Source of the DNA: NZQO01 sp964639255
GTDB taxonomy: Bacteria > Bacteroidota > Bacteroidia > Flavobacteriales > Flavobacteriaceae
Assembly: GCA_964639255.1 (NCBI GenBank)
Contig: CAZXDP010000009.1
Span: 5,000-68,999 of the forward strand
DNA: 64,000 bases
Direction: 5' to 3'
In this document: positions 8,666-18,098 of the stretch, piece by piece
Numbering within the stretch: position 1 is the stretch's first letter
How the letters are laid out: each line of letters begins with the position of its first letter
Notes under the pieces: generated by a model
Databases searched by the model: none
The model's input: only the letters and a program-made list of their open reading frames with translations
What the model was told of the DNA's origin: nothing
Program-made: the position numbers and the translations under genes

Positions 8666-9777
8666 GGTTAGCCATTATCACCCATGTGTTGCACCACAGG
8701 GCGGACGAAAAATGGTTCGCCTACGGCCCCTACATTCGCGAAATAAACCTTTGGGGAAACCACGTGTCCTCTATTGAAATTGTTGCACCTACTATTAACG
8801 ATTCGCCTACTGCCATACATGAGGCTTATGACCATTCAAACATAACGTTTACGAAAGTACCGGCCTTTTCATTTGTTTCTATTTGGGATGCCACGAAAGC
8901 CCTTGTTAAAATCCCCTATATTTTATTTAAAATAGTGGGGGCGATGCGCCGGGCAGACCATATTCATTTGAGGTGCCCCGGCAATATGGGACTATTGGGA
9001 TGTGTGGCCCAACTGTTTTTTCCGAGTAAACCCAAAAGCGCGAAATATGCGGGCAATTGGGATCCCAATGCAGTACAGCCCTTCAGTTACCGCCTTCAGA
9101 AATGGTTTCTTGGCAATACATTTTTGACCCAGAATATGAAGGTCTTGGTATATGGCGAATGGTCCAATCAATCGAAAAATATCAAACCGTTTTTTACCGC
9201 CACGTATTCAGAAAAAAAACAGATGGAGGTGGTTGCAAAACGATTCGCCCCACCTTGGAAGTTCCTTTTTGTAGGTACCCTTTCGCCGGGGAAGCGTCCG
9301 GAATACGCCGTACACCTTGTCGAACAGTTGCACCAACGCGGATTTTCAGTACAGTTGGATGTATATGGTGAAGGGCCTGAACGTTCGGCATTGAAGGATT
9401 ATATCAAGGCGCATCAATTAGAGGCAATAGTGATGCTACACGGCAACCAAACCGCTGATGTCATAGAAGGCGCCTATAGGGAGAGCCATTTTTTGATCCT
9501 GCCGTCAAAATCGGAAGGATGGCCCAAGGTGGTGGCCGAAATGATGTTTTGGAGAGGTGTAGCCCTAGCCACGCCTGTTTCGTGCGTGCCTTGGATGTTG
9601 GATGGAGGAAATCGGGGTGTCCTATTGACCGAAACGGTAGCCAGGGATGTCGATAAAATAAGTACCTTGCTAGAGCAACCTCCACTGTTAGAAACTATGG
9701 CTGAAAACGCGGCGGCCTGGTCGCAAAAATATACATTGGAATCTTTTGAAGTGGCCATTAAAACCGTATTGAAATGA
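8662..9777 (+). CDS. Glycosyltransferase family 4
   Basis: A 371-residue GT-B enzyme. The C-terminal donor domain is plain: FLFVGTLSPGKRPEYAV, LDVYGEGPERSALKDYI, and the EX7E motif EGWPKVVAE near residue 283. The acceptor half contains HLRCPGNMGLLG, seen in some exopolysaccharide glycosyltransferases. It overlaps both neighbours by 4 bp (ATGA at each end), placing it firmly in the same operon. Role: addition of one residue to the polysaccharide repeat. Confidence 0.88.
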   Translation: MRLAIITHVLHHRADEKWFAYGPYIREINLWGNHVSSIEIVAPTINDSPTAIHEAYDHSNITFTKVPAFSFVSIWDATKALVKIPYILFKIVGAMRRADHIHLRCPGNMGLLGCVAQLFFPSKPKSAKYAGNWDPNAVQPFSYRLQKWFLGNTFLTQNMKVLVYGEWSNQSKNIKPFFTATYSEKKQMEVVAKRFAPPWKFLFVGTLSPGKRPEYAVHLVEQLHQRGFSVQLDVYGEGPERSALKDYIKAHQLEAIVMLHGNQTADVIEGAYRESHFLILPSKSEGWPKVVAEMMFWRGVALATPVSCVPWMLDGGNRGVLLTETVARDVDKISTLLEQPPLLETMAENAAAWSQKYTLESFEVAIKTVLK

Positions 9778-10826
9778 ACGTTTTGCAGCTTATCGATTCC
9801 CTGGCGCCGGGCGGGGCCGAACGGATGGCGGTCAATTTGGCCAATGCGCTATTTCAAAAGGGTTTTCGGTCGCATATTATGGCTACTCGATGTGGAGGAT
9901 CCTTGGAGCAGATGGTAATAGCTCCGCTTTCGGTGGTCATTCTGAAAAAAGGGCATACATTAGATTTACGCGCTCTTTCAAAAGCTGTGGCCTATATAAA
10001 GAGTAATGGGATCACCATAATCCACGCGCACACCACTTCTTATTTTTTTGCTACATTATTGAAAATTAAAGTACCTGAAGTACGTCTCATCTGGCACGAA
10101 CATCACGGATTTCGTGAACAAACAACACTTTGGAATAATAAGGTGTTGTATTTCTGTTCTCATTTTTTCTCAGCCATCATTACTGTTAATGAAGGGTTAC
10201 AGTCTTGGTGCCGAAAGAACTTAAAGGTTCGAACTGTAGTTTATCTGCCGAATTTTGTTCCACAACAGATTAATGAGCCAAAGTTGGGTGCCAATGAAAA
10301 GGTAATTGTCTGTCTGGCCAATTTAAAAACTCCAAAAAACCATTTGAATTTAATAAAGGCATTTTCGTTAGTGGCTGTACAATTTCCAGATTGGTCGCTC
10401 CATTTAATCGGCAAGCACTTTGGTGATCGGTATGCACGGGAGATAGAATTGTATTTAGAAGAAAATGGATTGTCTGACAAGGTACTGCTTCTGGGGAGTC
10501 GTAATGATGTCCTCCAGTTGTTGCAGCAATCGAGCATAGGTGTCATTACTTCCGATAGTGAGGGTCTGCCTATGGCTCTCTTGGAATATGGCTTGGCTGG
10601 TCTCGCGGTGGTGACCACCGATGTAGGCCAGTGCCGTGAGGTAGTCTTAGGAAATGGGATAGTTGTCCCACCTAACGATCCGAAGGCTCTTTCAAAAGCT
10701 ATCAAGACGTACATTGCAGATAGTGTACGGCGCGAAAGCGATGCTGCGTCCTTTAAGGTACACGTGGAGAAAAATTATACCTTTGATGCTATCTGGCCCC
10801 ATTTGAAAAAAGTTTACACCGCTTGA
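9774..10826 (+). CDS. Glycosyltransferase family 4
   Basis: A 350-residue GT4 protein. It opens with VLQLIDSLAPGGAERMAVNLA, the classic acceptor-domain start with the GGAE glycine loop, and the donor domain carries VCLANLKTPKNHLNLIKAF, LHLIGKHFGD and the EX7E motif EGLPMALLE near residue 262. It overlaps the gene before (ATGA) and the gene after (TTGA) by 4 bp each. It should act in the cytoplasm on the lipid-linked oligosaccharide; specificity is unknown. Confidence 0.9.
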   Translation: MNVLQLIDSLAPGGAERMAVNLANALFQKGFRSHIMATRCGGSLEQMVIAPLSVVILKKGHTLDLRALSKAVAYIKSNGITIIHAHTTSYFFATLLKIKVPEVRLIWHEHHGFREQTTLWNNKVLYFCSHFFSAIITVNEGLQSWCRKNLKVRTVVYLPNFVPQQINEPKLGANEKVIVCLANLKTPKNHLNLIKAFSLVAVQFPDWSLHLIGKHFGDRYAREIELYLEENGLSDKVLLLGSRNDVLQLLQQSSIGVITSDSEGLPMALLEYGLAGLAVVTTDVGQCREVVLGNGIVVPPNDPKALSKAIKTYIADSVRRESDAASFKVHVEKNYTFDAIWPHLKKVYTA

Positions 10827-12178
10827 GGAGGTTACGCGACATAAAATCGATCACCTATGTGCAATTGGTATTGGCCCACGTTGCGCTCGGACTCTTACTC
10901 TTTACCTTTCGCCCCCTGTCCAAATTCGTTCTGTTCGCGGTAATCTTGTATTTTCTCTACCGCATCTTCAACAACGGAAACCGAAAAGACGAGGTATTGC
11001 TGGCTGCAGGTTACATCACGGGTTTTGAGGTGTTTTCGCGGATGACCGGCGGGGCGTTTAGCTATGAGTTTGCGAAGTATGCCGTCATCGGATTTTTAAG
11101 CTTGGGCATGTTCTTTAGAGGTTTCAATAGTAAGTCGTGGCCTTATATATTTTACTTGCTATGCCTATTGCCAGGCATTCTATTTTCGGCGATCAATCTT
11201 AGCTACGGCGCTAAGATCGGCAACGCAATCGGATTTAATCTAAGCGGTCCTATATGTCTTGGTATTGCTGCCTTGTATTGCTATAATCGAAAAATGCCAA
11301 TGGAGCGGTTGCAGGGGATTCTATTGGCGGTGACATTGCCAATTGTTTCTACTACCACCTATCTGTATTTATATACACCGAGCATACGGGAGGTATTGGA
11401 CGGAACAGCCTCTAATTTTGCCGCCTCTGGGGGCTATGGCCCCAATCAGGTGGCAACCGTTTTGGGCTTGGCGATGATTATACTGTTTTCCCGCTTATTT
11501 TTGATCAAATCTCGATTGGTAAATAGTATCGATTTGATTCTGTTGGCAGCCATTAGCTATCGGGCCATCATCACATTCTCTAGGGGCGGGGTCATCACTG
11601 CCATCGCCTGTATTATCGTTTTTATAGCGATTTATTTTATACGATCGAACGTTCGGGAACGAGCCATTGCTATTCCCAAGGTGGTTGTGATGGTATTGGT
11701 GGGATTGTCCATTTGGGGTTTTTCATCGCTCACTACGGAAGGTCTAATCGATAAGCGCTACGCCAATCAAGATGCCCTGGGGAGGGAAAAAGCAGATGTT
11801 ACCACCGGCCGGGCCGAATTGATCGAATCGGAATTACAAGCTTTTTACGACCACCCCATCACCGGAATTGGGGTAGGCAAGAATAAGGAATATCGTTTGG
11901 AAACCATAGGGGAGCTTTCCGCAACGCACAATGAGGTGAGCCGTATGTTAGCTGAGCACGGGCTACTGGGCGTTATTGCACTAGGTATTTTGGGGTTAAC
12001 ACCCTTGCTTTATCGTATACGGAATAGAACAAATGTGTATCTATTTTCCTTTCTCATTTTTTGGTTTTTAACCATCAACCATTCCTCTATGCGAATCGCT
12101 GCCCCTGCATTTATATACGGCCTTAGTTTGATCACCATAATCCACGGCACCCATGGCACTCGCATACATAGGCAATAA
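10823..12178 (+). CDS. O-antigen polymerase/ligase family membrane protein
   Basis: A 451-residue membrane protein with about ten or more hydrophobic segments. The large loop ends in ITGIGVGKNKEY and SATHNEVSRMLAEHGLLG (about residues 350-385), the pattern of the Wzy_C/O-antigen ligase superfamily, and FSRGGVITAIACIIV precedes it. It probably polymerises the repeat units, or ligates the glycan, on the periplasmic side. The only suitable start is the TTG at 10823, which overlaps the previous stop codon as TTGA; no ATG is available near the first membrane segment. The 3' end overlaps the next gene by 26 bp. Confidence 0.82.
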   Translation: MRRLRDIKSITYVQLVLAHVALGLLLFTFRPLSKFVLFAVILYFLYRIFNNGNRKDEVLLAAGYITGFEVFSRMTGGAFSYEFAKYAVIGFLSLGMFFRGFNSKSWPYIFYLLCLLPGILFSAINLSYGAKIGNAIGFNLSGPICLGIAALYCYNRKMPMERLQGILLAVTLPIVSTTTYLYLYTPSIREVLDGTASNFAASGGYGPNQVATVLGLAMIILFSRLFLIKSRLVNSIDLILLAAISYRAIITFSRGGVITAIACIIVFIAIYFIRSNVRERAIAIPKVVVMVLVGLSIWGFSSLTTEGLIDKRYANQDALGREKADVTTGRAELIESELQAFYDHPITGIGVGKNKEYRLETIGELSATHNEVSRMLAEHGLLGVIALGILGLTPLLYRIRNRTNVYLFSFLIFWFLTINHSSMRIAAPAFIYGLSLITIIHGTHGTRIHRQ

Positions 12179-13163
12179 GACTTCACCATCAGGAGGCAGT
12201 GTCACTACCCTCGAAACCTTAACGGGCTTATTGGAAACCGAGGGGTTTACCGTTTATACAGCTTCGAGCCGGAAGAATAAATTGTGGCGATTCATCCACA
12301 TGATGCAAACCGTTTTCAGAAACAGGAAAATTCTTTCAATGGTATTGATCGATACCTATAGTACACAGAATTTTTACTATGCAGTTCTCATAGCCAAATT
12401 GTGCCGGGCTTTCCGTTTGAAATACATACCCATACTCCACGGAGGAAATCTTCCGTATCGCCTTTCCGAAAACCCTAAGTTATGCCGTTCGCTCTTCGGG
12501 AAGGCATACACCAACGTGGCTCCCTCACGGTATCTGTTAGAAGCTTTTCGGGAAAAAGGATTTAAGAATCTTACCTATATTCCAAATATTATTGAGCTTG
12601 TAAAATATCCTTTTCGGCACCGTATGCACGTACAGCCTAAATTGTTGTGGGTGCGTTCCTTTGCCGCACTGTACAATCCTGATTTGGCACTGGAGGTTTT
12701 GGAGGCTCTTCTGAAACAAGGTGTAGACGCAACCTTATGTATGGTAGGACCCGATAAAGATGGCAGTCTGGCCCGCTGCAAGGCTTATGCCCAAGAACGA
12801 AATTTGCCCGTTACCTTTACCGGAAAATTGGAAAAGGACGAATGGATCGCCCTGGCCGCCTCTTACGATATCTTTCTCAATACAACAAATATAGACAATA
12901 CCCCGGTAAGTGTCATCGAAGCTATGGCCCTAGGATTGCCGGTAATTTCCACCAACGTGGGAGGCATTCCATACCTCTTGGAGCACGATCGCAATGCGCT
13001 GTTGGTTCTACCCAATGATCGCGATGCGTTTGTCGAACAACTCATTCGCCTTTTAAATACTCCCAACCTTGCCGGCTCCTTATCACAGCAAGGCAGAGAA
13101 ATGGTTTCGGCTTTTGACTGGCAGCAGGTAAAACCCCTTTGGCTGAAGCTTTTGCGCCATTAA
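12153..13163 (+). CDS. Glycosyltransferase family 4
   Basis: A 336-residue GT4 enzyme with a short acceptor domain (MALAYIGNKTSPSGGSVTTLE). The donor half shows LLWVRSFAALYNPDLALEVLEAL, CMVGPDKDGS and DNTPVSVIEAMALGLPVI, where the first glutamate of EX7E is an aspartate (DX7E), followed by STNVGGIPYLLEH. The ATG at 12153 lies 26 bp inside the polymerase gene. It probably completes the repeat unit. The Glu-to-Asp change occurs in other GT4 enzymes and need not mean loss of activity. Confidence 0.87.
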   Translation: MALAYIGNKTSPSGGSVTTLETLTGLLETEGFTVYTASSRKNKLWRFIHMMQTVFRNRKILSMVLIDTYSTQNFYYAVLIAKLCRAFRLKYIPILHGGNLPYRLSENPKLCRSLFGKAYTNVAPSRYLLEAFREKGFKNLTYIPNIIELVKYPFRHRMHVQPKLLWVRSFAALYNPDLALEVLEALLKQGVDATLCMVGPDKDGSLARCKAYAQERNLPVTFTGKLEKDEWIALAASYDIFLNTTNIDNTPVSVIEAMALGLPVISTNVGGIPYLLEHDRNALLVLPNDRDAFVEQLIRLLNTPNLAGSLSQQGREMVSAFDWQQVKPLWLKLLRH

Positions 13164-13202
13164 ATAAATCCCTACTTTTACGGCAAGCAATCTACTCCCC
13201 CG

Positions 13203-14588
13203 ATGACCCAGAAGTCCAATATCCATTTCGATATATCTGAACGTAAGGTCCTGCTGAGGATTATGGACATCGTTAGCGTGTTGGCAGTGCTGTACGGAGT
13301 GGGAAAATTTTTTCATTTCGATTATTTCGAGTTCACTGAGGACAACTGGTATTGGTCTGTCGTCTTGGCGCTCTACCTTACTCTGTTTGCTACCATTTTT
13401 GAGCTGTACGATCTTCAGAAAGCGAGCCGATTTGAGATAGTGGCGCAAAATGTAGTACTGGCGTCATCCGTTACCGTGCTCTTTTATTTGCTAACACCCT
13501 TTTATACGCCTACACTGCCAGAAAACCGGTTGCAAATCATCTATTTCTACCTTTCGGTAAACCTTGCTTTATTGCTTTGGCGCTACGCTTACATCACCTT
13601 TATTTCGGCACCGCGTTTTTTTAAGCGGCTATTGCTTATTGGCGACGCCGCTACGATCGATTTAATCGTAACTTCCCTTCAGAAATCAGATCCCAACTAT
13701 AAGGTCGTCGGTTTTATCAATACTGGCAAAACAGAATACTCTACCAAGGCGATCCTGGAGTTCAACGAACTCAACATCCACAAAATAATTGCTGAACATG
13801 CCATTTCCGAAGTGGTCGTCGCAGTGCCCGAAGGCGCCGGGATGACCGTTGCCCTAAACAATCAGCTTATTAGGGTGTTAGAACAGGGCGTGCACATTCG
13901 GGCGTACACCCAAGTATATGAGGAAATCACGCGCCGAGTGCCTGTACAGCACGTCTCGACCGACTTTTACCGGTATTTCCCTTTTAGCCGAAGCAACCAG
14001 AATAAGCTCTATTTATTCATCCATAGGGTGATGGATCTACTGTTCTCCATCATAGGGTTGCTATTCGGTATTTTTTTGGCCCCCTGCATATTTATTGGGA
14101 ATCTTTGCGGAAACCGCGGACCGCTTTTTTATACGCAGACCCGCGTGGGGAAGAATGGGGCGCATTTCAGGATTTACAAACTGCGAAGCATGGTGACCGA
14201 TGCCGAAAGGGACGGCGCGGCATACGCTTCGCTCAAGGATTCGAGAGTCACAAAATTCGGAAGATTTCTAAGGCGAACGCGCATCGATGAGATTCCGCAG
14301 TTCATCAACGTGATTAAGGGAGAAATGAGCATTATTGGTCCGCGTCCCGAGCGTCCTATTTTTGTGAAGGAACTTTCGGAAAAGATACCATTTTACGAAA
14401 TTCGGCACTTGGTAAAACCGGGCCTTACCGGTTGGGCGCAGGTAAATGCCAAGTATGGTTCTACGGAGGCCGATGCGCTCGAAAAGTTGCAGTACGACCT
14501 TTATTATATTAAACGCCGCAGCATTTTCCTCGATGCAAGCATTTTGATGAAAACCCTTAGTACCGTTATCTTTTTCAGGGGGCAATAA
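13203..14588 (+). CDS. Exopolysaccharide polyprenyl glycosylphosphotransferase (WcaJ-like)
   Basis: A 461-residue enzyme that transfers a sugar-1-phosphate from a nucleotide sugar to undecaprenyl phosphate, the first committed step of repeat-unit assembly. The N-terminal 120 residues hold four membrane segments, residues about 140-250 form a CoA-binding-like domain (FFKRLLLIGDA), and the C-terminal catalytic region from about residue 270 contains LFYTQTRVGKNGAHFRIYKLRSM, FLRRTRIDEIPQFINVIKGEMSIIGPRPE and LVKPGLTGWAQVN, all diagnostic of the bacterial sugar transferase family. It ends the cluster, directly abutting a gene on the opposite strand. The 39-bp gap before it contains TACTTTTA (about 13173-13180), a weak match to the Bacteroidota -7 box. 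Confidence 0.93.
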   Translation: MTQKSNIHFDISERKVLLRIMDIVSVLAVLYGVGKFFHFDYFEFTEDNWYWSVVLALYLTLFATIFELYDLQKASRFEIVAQNVVLASSVTVLFYLLTPFYTPTLPENRLQIIYFYLSVNLALLLWRYAYITFISAPRFFKRLLLIGDAATIDLIVTSLQKSDPNYKVVGFINTGKTEYSTKAILEFNELNIHKIIAEHAISEVVVAVPEGAGMTVALNNQLIRVLEQGVHIRAYTQVYEEITRRVPVQHVSTDFYRYFPFSRSNQNKLYLFIHRVMDLLFSIIGLLFGIFLAPCIFIGNLCGNRGPLFYTQTRVGKNGAHFRIYKLRSMVTDAERDGAAYASLKDSRVTKFGRFLRRTRIDEIPQFINVIKGEMSIIGPRPERPIFVKELSEKIPFYEIRHLVKPGLTGWAQVNAKYGSTEADALEKLQYDLYYIKRRSIFLDASILMKTLSTVIFFRGQ

Positions 14589-15797
14589 TCATGGACGAAC
14601 TTCTTCGGAAACATCTGGCCGTTGTTTCTTCAGAAAATAGATGATAAAAAGGTACCGAACTGCCAATGCCACCAATAGCGGCAGCAATGCGGGCGGAAAT
14701 GATTGTACGCCCGTAATCCAATGGATGCAAAGCAGCAAGAGCAATAATACCAAGAAGATAATATAGCGCCGTACCCAACTCTTTGGATAGGATTGAGAAA
14801 TGGTGTACGTAAATAGCAACGAGAAGGGGAAAGCCCATAACAAGTTATAATTGTTGGCCGTAGATTGATGATCTGTGGCGAACCATAACAGTGAGAGTAC
14901 CACACCAATAAGGCCGGTCGTGAAGAAAATTAGGCTATCTAAAAGTCGCGTACGTCGCTCTTTTCTATAATCGCGATAGGTAATGCCCAGCAATACTGCG
15001 GCCAATAAACCAAACAATGCCAAGGGGCTTACCAAAAATTGTCCCCTAGCTGGTGGGGTTTCTGTTTCGTAAAGTGCCGAAGTAGTAGCCACCAAGGGTT
15101 GTGTTTCTCCATCTATGGCAATGGTGGCGGTAGCGGCGGCCTCAAACACATATTCCGGTAAGAACTGGTACTCCCAGGCAGATGCAGGCTGGTCTACCAC
15201 GGCGCCAATGGCCACATCCATACCTAGACTGCCCCAAGTATTCCAATGCACATTTTTCTGTATTAGCTCACGGAAGGTATATGGTCTATCCACAAATGCA
15301 TCGTTGTACTGAAGCTTTTCGCCCAGGCTTCGCTTTAGGACATCGCGAATTTTCGTTGCGCAATTGTCATAAAAGAAATCGTATTGGTAGTATTGATTTT
15401 CGGGTTGGGTATTTTCAATGAGAAAATTGAATATGGCGAGTTTTTGCGAATAGGTTAGGTTGAGCACCTGCTCCTTCACCCAACGATCTTGCGCCACATA
15501 ACTATTGAAGAAGGGCTCGTAAGGGCTCACCGCCAGCTTGTAGAGCAATTTTCCCTGGGCAAATTTTGAATAGAAATTGGGCGTATCGAAATCGTACACC
15601 CCATAGTTAAAAACAAGGTCCAATCCCGTTTTGGGATCTTCTATTCGGAAGGCACTGTGGCCAAATTTATCGTAAAGATACTTGCCGGGGCCGATGGTCA
15701 AGATGCTAATAGCGGCATCGTCTGAAAGGGTTAATGTTTGCGATTGGCTCGAGAAAGACAACAGCAGCATCAGTGCGAGATACAGGATTTTTTTCAC
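14589..15797 (-). CDS. DUF4105 domain membrane-associated protein
   Basis: A 402-residue envelope protein. A signal peptide (MKKILYLALMLLLSFSSQSQ, GTG start) is followed by the DUF4105 (Lnb N-terminal periplasmic) domain, recognisable by FGHSAFRIEDP, NYGVYDFDTPNFYSKF and YDFFYDNCATKIRD near residues 140-153. The C-terminal part, after about residue 255, has four or five hydrophobic segments, so the domain faces the periplasm and is tethered to the inner membrane. The His and Cys in conserved positions suggest a papain/NlpC-like amidase fold, but the function is not established. Its stop codon touches the stop codon of the convergent sugar transferase gene. Confidence 0.8.
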   Translation of the reverse strand: MKKILYLALMLLLSFSSQSQTLTLSDDAAISILTIGPGKYLYDKFGHSAFRIEDPKTGLDLVFNYGVYDFDTPNFYSKFAQGKLLYKLAVSPYEPFFNSYVAQDRWVKEQVLNLTYSQKLAIFNFLIENTQPENQYYQYDFFYDNCATKIRDVLKRSLGEKLQYNDAFVDRPYTFRELIQKNVHWNTWGSLGMDVAIGAVVDQPASAWEYQFLPEYVFEAAATATIAIDGETQPLVATTSALYETETPPARGQFLVSPLALFGLLAAVLLGITYRDYRKERRTRLLDSLIFFTTGLIGVVLSLLWFATDHQSTANNYNLLWAFPFSLLFTYTISQSYPKSWVRRYIIFLVLLLLLLCIHWITGVQSFPPALLPLLVALAVRYLFIIYFLKKQRPDVSEEVRP

Positions 15798-15865
15798 AGA
15801 AGAAAATTAGATAGCATTCGGTAAAATTACGCAAAATATGGAAGAAGGAAGAATACCTGAATTGC

Positions 15866-16951
15866 CTATCGGAAAATACTCCAATCCAATTTTAGCGAGA
15901 AAACGTTCGAATACAGGGCGGCACTTTGGTCGCCAATGTCGGTAAGGGCATAGTCCACTTGAATGCCTTTGTACTTGAATCCTACACCTATATTTGGCTG
16001 AAAGGCTACGGAATCGTTCCCGTCCAGCTCGACAGTGTTTTGGAAATTTCCTACCCCTGCCCGTACGAACACCATATCGATATAGCCAAATTCGAGTCCG
16101 GCGGCAGGCGTCATACTGGTAAAGGAAGAAGAGAATACATCGTTGGTTTCCGCAAAGCGAAAATTAAGGTCCACTTCGGTAAGCAACGAGAAATCGTAAT
16201 GGAAAACAAACTTTCTCGCCACACCAAACTGTAGTTTCGGAATGGTAATCTCGGTGGTTTCCGGCAATTCTTGATTTTGACCCTCCACGGCGCCCTGTAT
16301 GGTGGCAAATTCTTCCTCATCGATAGACCAGGCGTTGAAGGTCGTGGTAATATCGCGGGCCATCACTCCAAACTTCCAATTGCCTGTTTCAAATTGCAAT
16401 CCGGCATCTAGACCAAAACCCCAGGAGGATGCGAAATCGCCGATAATACGACGTATTACCTTTGCATTTACACCTATGTTTAATCCATCTAAAGGTAATT
16501 TGCGGGCGTAGGAAAAGGTAAAACCATAATCGGCGGTAGAAAAGAGGCTAATCCTATTGTAGTCAATATTCCCTTGCTCATCGATCAATTGGGTGGTGTT
16601 CAAGATATCGTCTACCCCGAAGCGTATGGCCGAAAACGCGACCACACTGCGGTCGTCCAGCGGTTTGGCGAAGGCGGCATAATCGTAGTTGGCAATATTG
16701 GCAAAGTAACTGGCGTGCATCAAGGAAAGTTGGTTGTCTTCCAAATGCACGAGCCCTGCGGGATTCCAATAGCCTGCATTAACATCTTGGGTAGAGGCTA
16801 CCACGGCGTTCGCCATGCCAAAAGCAGCCGCATCTACCCCAATATTCATAAATTCATTGGAGTACTTACGGACGCTTTGGGCGCTAACCCCAATGGCAAC
16901 CAATAAGAGGGCAATTACTAAATTCTTCTTCAAGCTTGAATTTTTTCGCAA
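15866..16951 (-). CDS. PorV/PorQ-like outer-membrane beta-barrel protein
   Basis: A protein of up to 361 residues with a cleaved signal peptide (LVIALLLVAIGVSAQ) and a FadL-like beta-barrel. The opening YSNEFMNIGVDAAAFGMANAVVASTQDVNAGYWNPAGLV, read in two parts, is the PorV/PorQ family signature: an AAxGMA stretch followed by a WNPAG motif. PorV shuttles T9SS cargo; this copy resembles the second PorV-like protein common in flavobacteria. Both possible starts are TTG: 16951, and 16933, which gives the more usual MKKNL opening. It is followed 68 bp later by the DUF4105 gene on the same strand. Confidence 0.82.
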   Translation of the reverse strand: MRKNSSLKKNLVIALLLVAIGVSAQSVRKYSNEFMNIGVDAAAFGMANAVVASTQDVNAGYWNPAGLVHLEDNQLSLMHASYFANIANYDYAAFAKPLDDRSVVAFSAIRFGVDDILNTTQLIDEQGNIDYNRISLFSTADYGFTFSYARKLPLDGLNIGVNAKVIRRIIGDFASSWGFGLDAGLQFETGNWKFGVMARDITTTFNAWSIDEEEFATIQGAVEGQNQELPETTEITIPKLQFGVARKFVFHYDFSLLTEVDLNFRFAETNDVFSSSFTSMTPAAGLEFGYIDMVFVRAGVGNFQNTVELDGNDSVAFQPNIGVGFKYKGIQVDYALTDIGDQSAALYSNVFSLKLDWSIFR

Positions 16952-17057
16952 ATATCTTACTATTTTACAGAATACTAAACTATAAATTTGGGCACATATT
17001 GTATAGGCTTGTGCTTAGACGTAAATACTTTGCTAATTTTACATAGTTACATCAATT

Positions 17058-17810
17058 ATGAAAAAACAGATACCAAACATCATTACCTCGCTCAATTTAT
17101 TATGTGGCTGTGTTGCCATTCTTTTCGCCGTATCGGACGATTTAGTCACGGCGGCATTTTTCGTTTTTTTTGGCATCTTTTTCGATTTTTTCGACGGTCT
17201 GGCGGCTCGTGTGCTACGTGCCCAGAGCGAGGTGGGCCTACAAATGGATTCATTGGCCGATGTAATAACCAGCGGAGTGGCTCCGGCAGTTGTCATGGTG
17301 CAATTATTGAGCCAAGCATTGTCTGGCGAAGTCTATCATATTTCAGAAGCATTTCATCCCCAAGCCTGGAACACGGGTTTGACTAGCTATCTTCCGCTAT
17401 TCGGACTACTAATCGCCGTTGCCTCAGCCTACAGATTGGCGAAGTTCAATGTAGATACACGACAGACCGATAGTTTCATCGGGCTGCCCACACCGGCCAA
17501 TGCCTTGCTAATATTGAGTTTGCCGCTCATTCTAGAATTTCAATATACCGAAGGAATAGAGCTCGTCATATTCTCCCCATGGTTATTGATGTCGCTCACG
17601 GTAATTAGTTCCTTATTGCTGAACGCCGAACTGCCCTTGTTCGCCCTTAAATTTAAAACGTGGAACTTCCAGGGCAATGCGCTGCGTTATGTGTTTTTGG
17701 CCCTATGCGCGATTGCCATCTTCTTGCTGAAATTTATCGCCATTCCCGTTATTATTCTATTGTATATCGCGCTTTCGCTCGGTTCGCTTTCGCGCAGGGC
17801 AAACCGGTAA
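17058..17810 (+). CDS. pssA: CDP-diacylglycerol-serine O-phosphatidyltransferase
   Basis: A 250-residue integral membrane enzyme that makes phosphatidylserine, the precursor of phosphatidylethanolamine. It opens MKKQIPNIITSLNLLCGCVA, typical of PssA, and carries the CDP-alcohol phosphatidyltransferase signature DG-x2-AR-x8-G-x3-D-x3-D near residues 45-67 (DGLAAR, then GLQMDSLAD), which binds the metal and the CDP-alcohol. About seven hydrophobic segments are present. It stands alone on the + strand, divergent from the PorV-like gene with a 106-bp gap. Confidence 0.92.
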   Translation: MKKQIPNIITSLNLLCGCVAILFAVSDDLVTAAFFVFFGIFFDFFDGLAARVLRAQSEVGLQMDSLADVITSGVAPAVVMVQLLSQALSGEVYHISEAFHPQAWNTGLTSYLPLFGLLIAVASAYRLAKFNVDTRQTDSFIGLPTPANALLILSLPLILEFQYTEGIELVIFSPWLLMSLTVISSLLLNAELPLFALKFKTWNFQGNALRYVFLALCAIAIFLLKFIAIPVIILLYIALSLGSLSRRANR

Positions 17811-18098
17811 TACATCCGTTCACTAGCTCATCTACGGCGGAACAGCTCATGGTGTGTCCTAAATAATGGGTAATAATCCATTTGAAATTACCCTACGGAA
17901 GACCTTTCGTTATGGTTCCGTTAGGGCAGAATACTCGATGCGATGTAAGTGGTTGTGTCTTAAGCTATGCAATTATAAAAATCGCCGCGCACAAGGAGCT
18001 ACACTAATATGCTGATTTGTAATCGATATGAAATCGCTAAACCAATCGTAGTCCCGACTATTGCATAAAAGGAACCCGAAACATCGTTTCAGTTTTTT
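17811..18098. other. Gap between pssA and lptB with two hairpins
   Basis: A 288-bp stretch without a convincing gene. It contains an imperfect hairpin (CCCTACGGAA at 17891-17900 with TTCCGTTAGGG at 17916-17926, one bulge) and, at its end, a small GAAAC/GTTTC stem (18078-18090) followed by eight T (18093-18100) that overlaps the lptB stop codon. The latter could be a weak + strand terminator for pssA. I see no protein-like reading frame here. Confidence 0.4.
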
